A DNA stretch of 6,427 nt. Source: an uncultured Bacilli bacterium (GTDB lineage: Bacteria; Bacillota_I; Bacilli_A; RFN20; CAG-288). This document shows positions 5,586 through 6,427 of this stretch, in pieces (within the stretch, counting starts at the first letter, position 1; the number at the start of each line of letters is the position of its first letter). The DNA lies in assembly GCA_934700375.1 (NCBI GenBank), contig CAKUXT010000116.1:1-6427 (forward strand), written 5' to 3'. The notes under the pieces are model-generated. The model saw nothing but the letters and a program-made list of their open reading frames with translations. It did not search any database and was not told the origin of the DNA. The translations under genes and the position numbers were made by a program.

Positions 5586-6427
5586 TTATTCGTTCTGTGC
5601 CTTCTCAGCTTCTTCAAGAAGAGGAAGGATCTCTTCTTCCGTAAACACCTTTACGTGAAGGGCTTCAGCCTTCGTGAGCTTGCTACCTGCAGCTTCTCCG
5701 GCAAGGACAAAGTCTGTTGCCTTAGATACGCTGGAAGAGGATTTTCCGCCCAGGTTCTCGATTCTCTTTGTCATCACATCTCTAGGGACGGATATCGTTC
5801 CGGTGAGAACAAATTTCTTTTCCTTGAAATAGTTGTCCTTCGCTTCGACAATAGGATGAAGAAGAGCGAAGTTCAATCCGTAACCGCGGAGCTTTTCAAT
5901 CAACGCTTTATTGCCTTCGTCCTGGAAATAGGAGACGATCTTTTCAGCAGTGATCTGACCGACATCGGAAAGAGAAGAGAGCTCTTCAACCTTTGCGGCC
6001 ATAAGATGATCCATATCGATGAAATGATCGGCTAAGATGATGGCAGTCTTCTTTCCGACAAGGGGAATAGCAAGTCCGCAGAGAAGCATATAGAAGTCGT
6101 TCTTCTTGGATTTTTCAATTGCCTTGAACAGCGATTCACAGGTCTTCTTGCCGATGCCATCCATCATCATGAGATCTTCTTCATGCTCATGAAGGGTATA
6201 GAAATCAGATACATCCTTCACCAAGGATTCATTGAACAAGGATTCGACAAGCTTTTCGCCAAGGCCATCGATATCCATGCCTTGCTTCGAAGCAAAGAAG
6301 ATCAAGTTGTTGATCTTTCTGGAAGGGCAGTTATCGTTGACACAATAGGTCTGACCTTGAATTCTCTCAAGTTTCTCATGGCAATATGGGCACTCTTCAG
6401 GGAAGGTATAAGGCTTTAAATCTTTAT
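5586..6427 (-). CDS. ligA: NAD-dependent DNA ligase, C-terminal part (partial)
   Basis: The last 279 residues of LigA; the 5' part lies beyond position 6427, so the catalytic KxDG adenylation domain and the OB fold are not visible. LigA seals nicks in duplex DNA during replication and repair, using NAD as cofactor. In order one sees a C4 zinc finger (CPYC, then CVNDNC, about 6392-6309), the helix-hairpin-helix region beginning FFASKQGMDIDGLGEKL, with further hairpins at MDGIGKKTCESL, AIPLVGKKTA and LSDVGQITAEKI, and a BRCT domain from about KEKKFVLTGTI through GGKSSSSVSKATDFVLAGE and AGSKLTKAEAL to the C terminus. The reading frame is open to the window edge, so no start is called here; an in-frame TTG at 6305 is internal, because conserved zinc-finger sequence continues upstream of it. 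The stop is TAA at 5588-5586, followed 53 bases later by gatC. Confidence 0.96.
   Translation of the reverse strand, partial: KDLKPYTFPEECPYCHEKLERIQGQTYCVNDNCPSRKINNLIFFASKQGMDIDGLGEKLVESLFNESLVKDVSDFYTLHEHEEDLMMMDGIGKKTCESLFKAIEKSKKNDFYMLLCGLAIPLVGKKTAIILADHFIDMDHLMAAKVEELSSLSDVGQITAEKIVSYFQDEGNKALIEKLRGYGLNFALLHPIVEAKDNYFKEKKFVLTGTISVPRDVMTKRIENLGGKSSSSVSKATDFVLAGEAAGSKLTKAEALHVKVFTEEEILPLLEEAEKAQNE

Overview
The window reads as ordinary chromosomal DNA from a moderately AT-rich member of the Bacillota. All six recognised protein genes and one regulator lie on the minus strand, so the sequence reads naturally from position 6427 down to 1. The class Erysipelotrichia or a neighbouring group is my inference. 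It rests on the ligA-gatCAB linkage, Shine-Dalgarno-led genes, AT-rich gaps, and a GatA active-site signature (TGDS, RKPAS) that I associate, from memory only, with Mollicutes and Erysipelotrichia. Every complete gene, and the 3' end of ligA, stops with TAA. Trp codons that I checked are TGG, so there is no sign of UGA recoding.

Layout in transcription order: (1) the 3' part of ligA (NAD-dependent DNA ligase; zinc finger, HhH and BRCT domains), cut by the window edge; (2) gatC, gatA and gatB, a tightly packed operon for the tRNA-dependent amidotransferase that makes Gln-tRNA(Gln) and/or Asn-tRNA(Asn). gatC and gatA overlap, and gatA and gatB are separated by one base; (3) an intrinsic terminator at about 2176-2226; (4) a gap with a putative promoter and a long operator-like inverted repeat, then a TetR-family regulator of 202 residues; (5) tgt and the first 70 codons of queA, two consecutive genes of queuosine tRNA modification, separated by one base and running off the window at position 1.

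The two enzyme blocks both act on tRNA: GatCAB corrects mischarged aminoacyl-tRNA, while Tgt and QueA modify the wobble base of GUN anticodons. The TetR gene sits alone between them and is the only accessory-looking gene. No CRISPR array, rRNA, tRNA, insertion sequence or phage gene is visible.

I did not find a new multi-gene system. The points most worth checking are small ones: tgt lacks a ribosome binding site and has a perfect -10 box so close to its ATG that the message should be leaderless; there are inverted repeats over the tetR and tgt promoters; GatA has unusual residues around its catalytic serines; and the gatB terminator can fold in two mutually exclusive ways.
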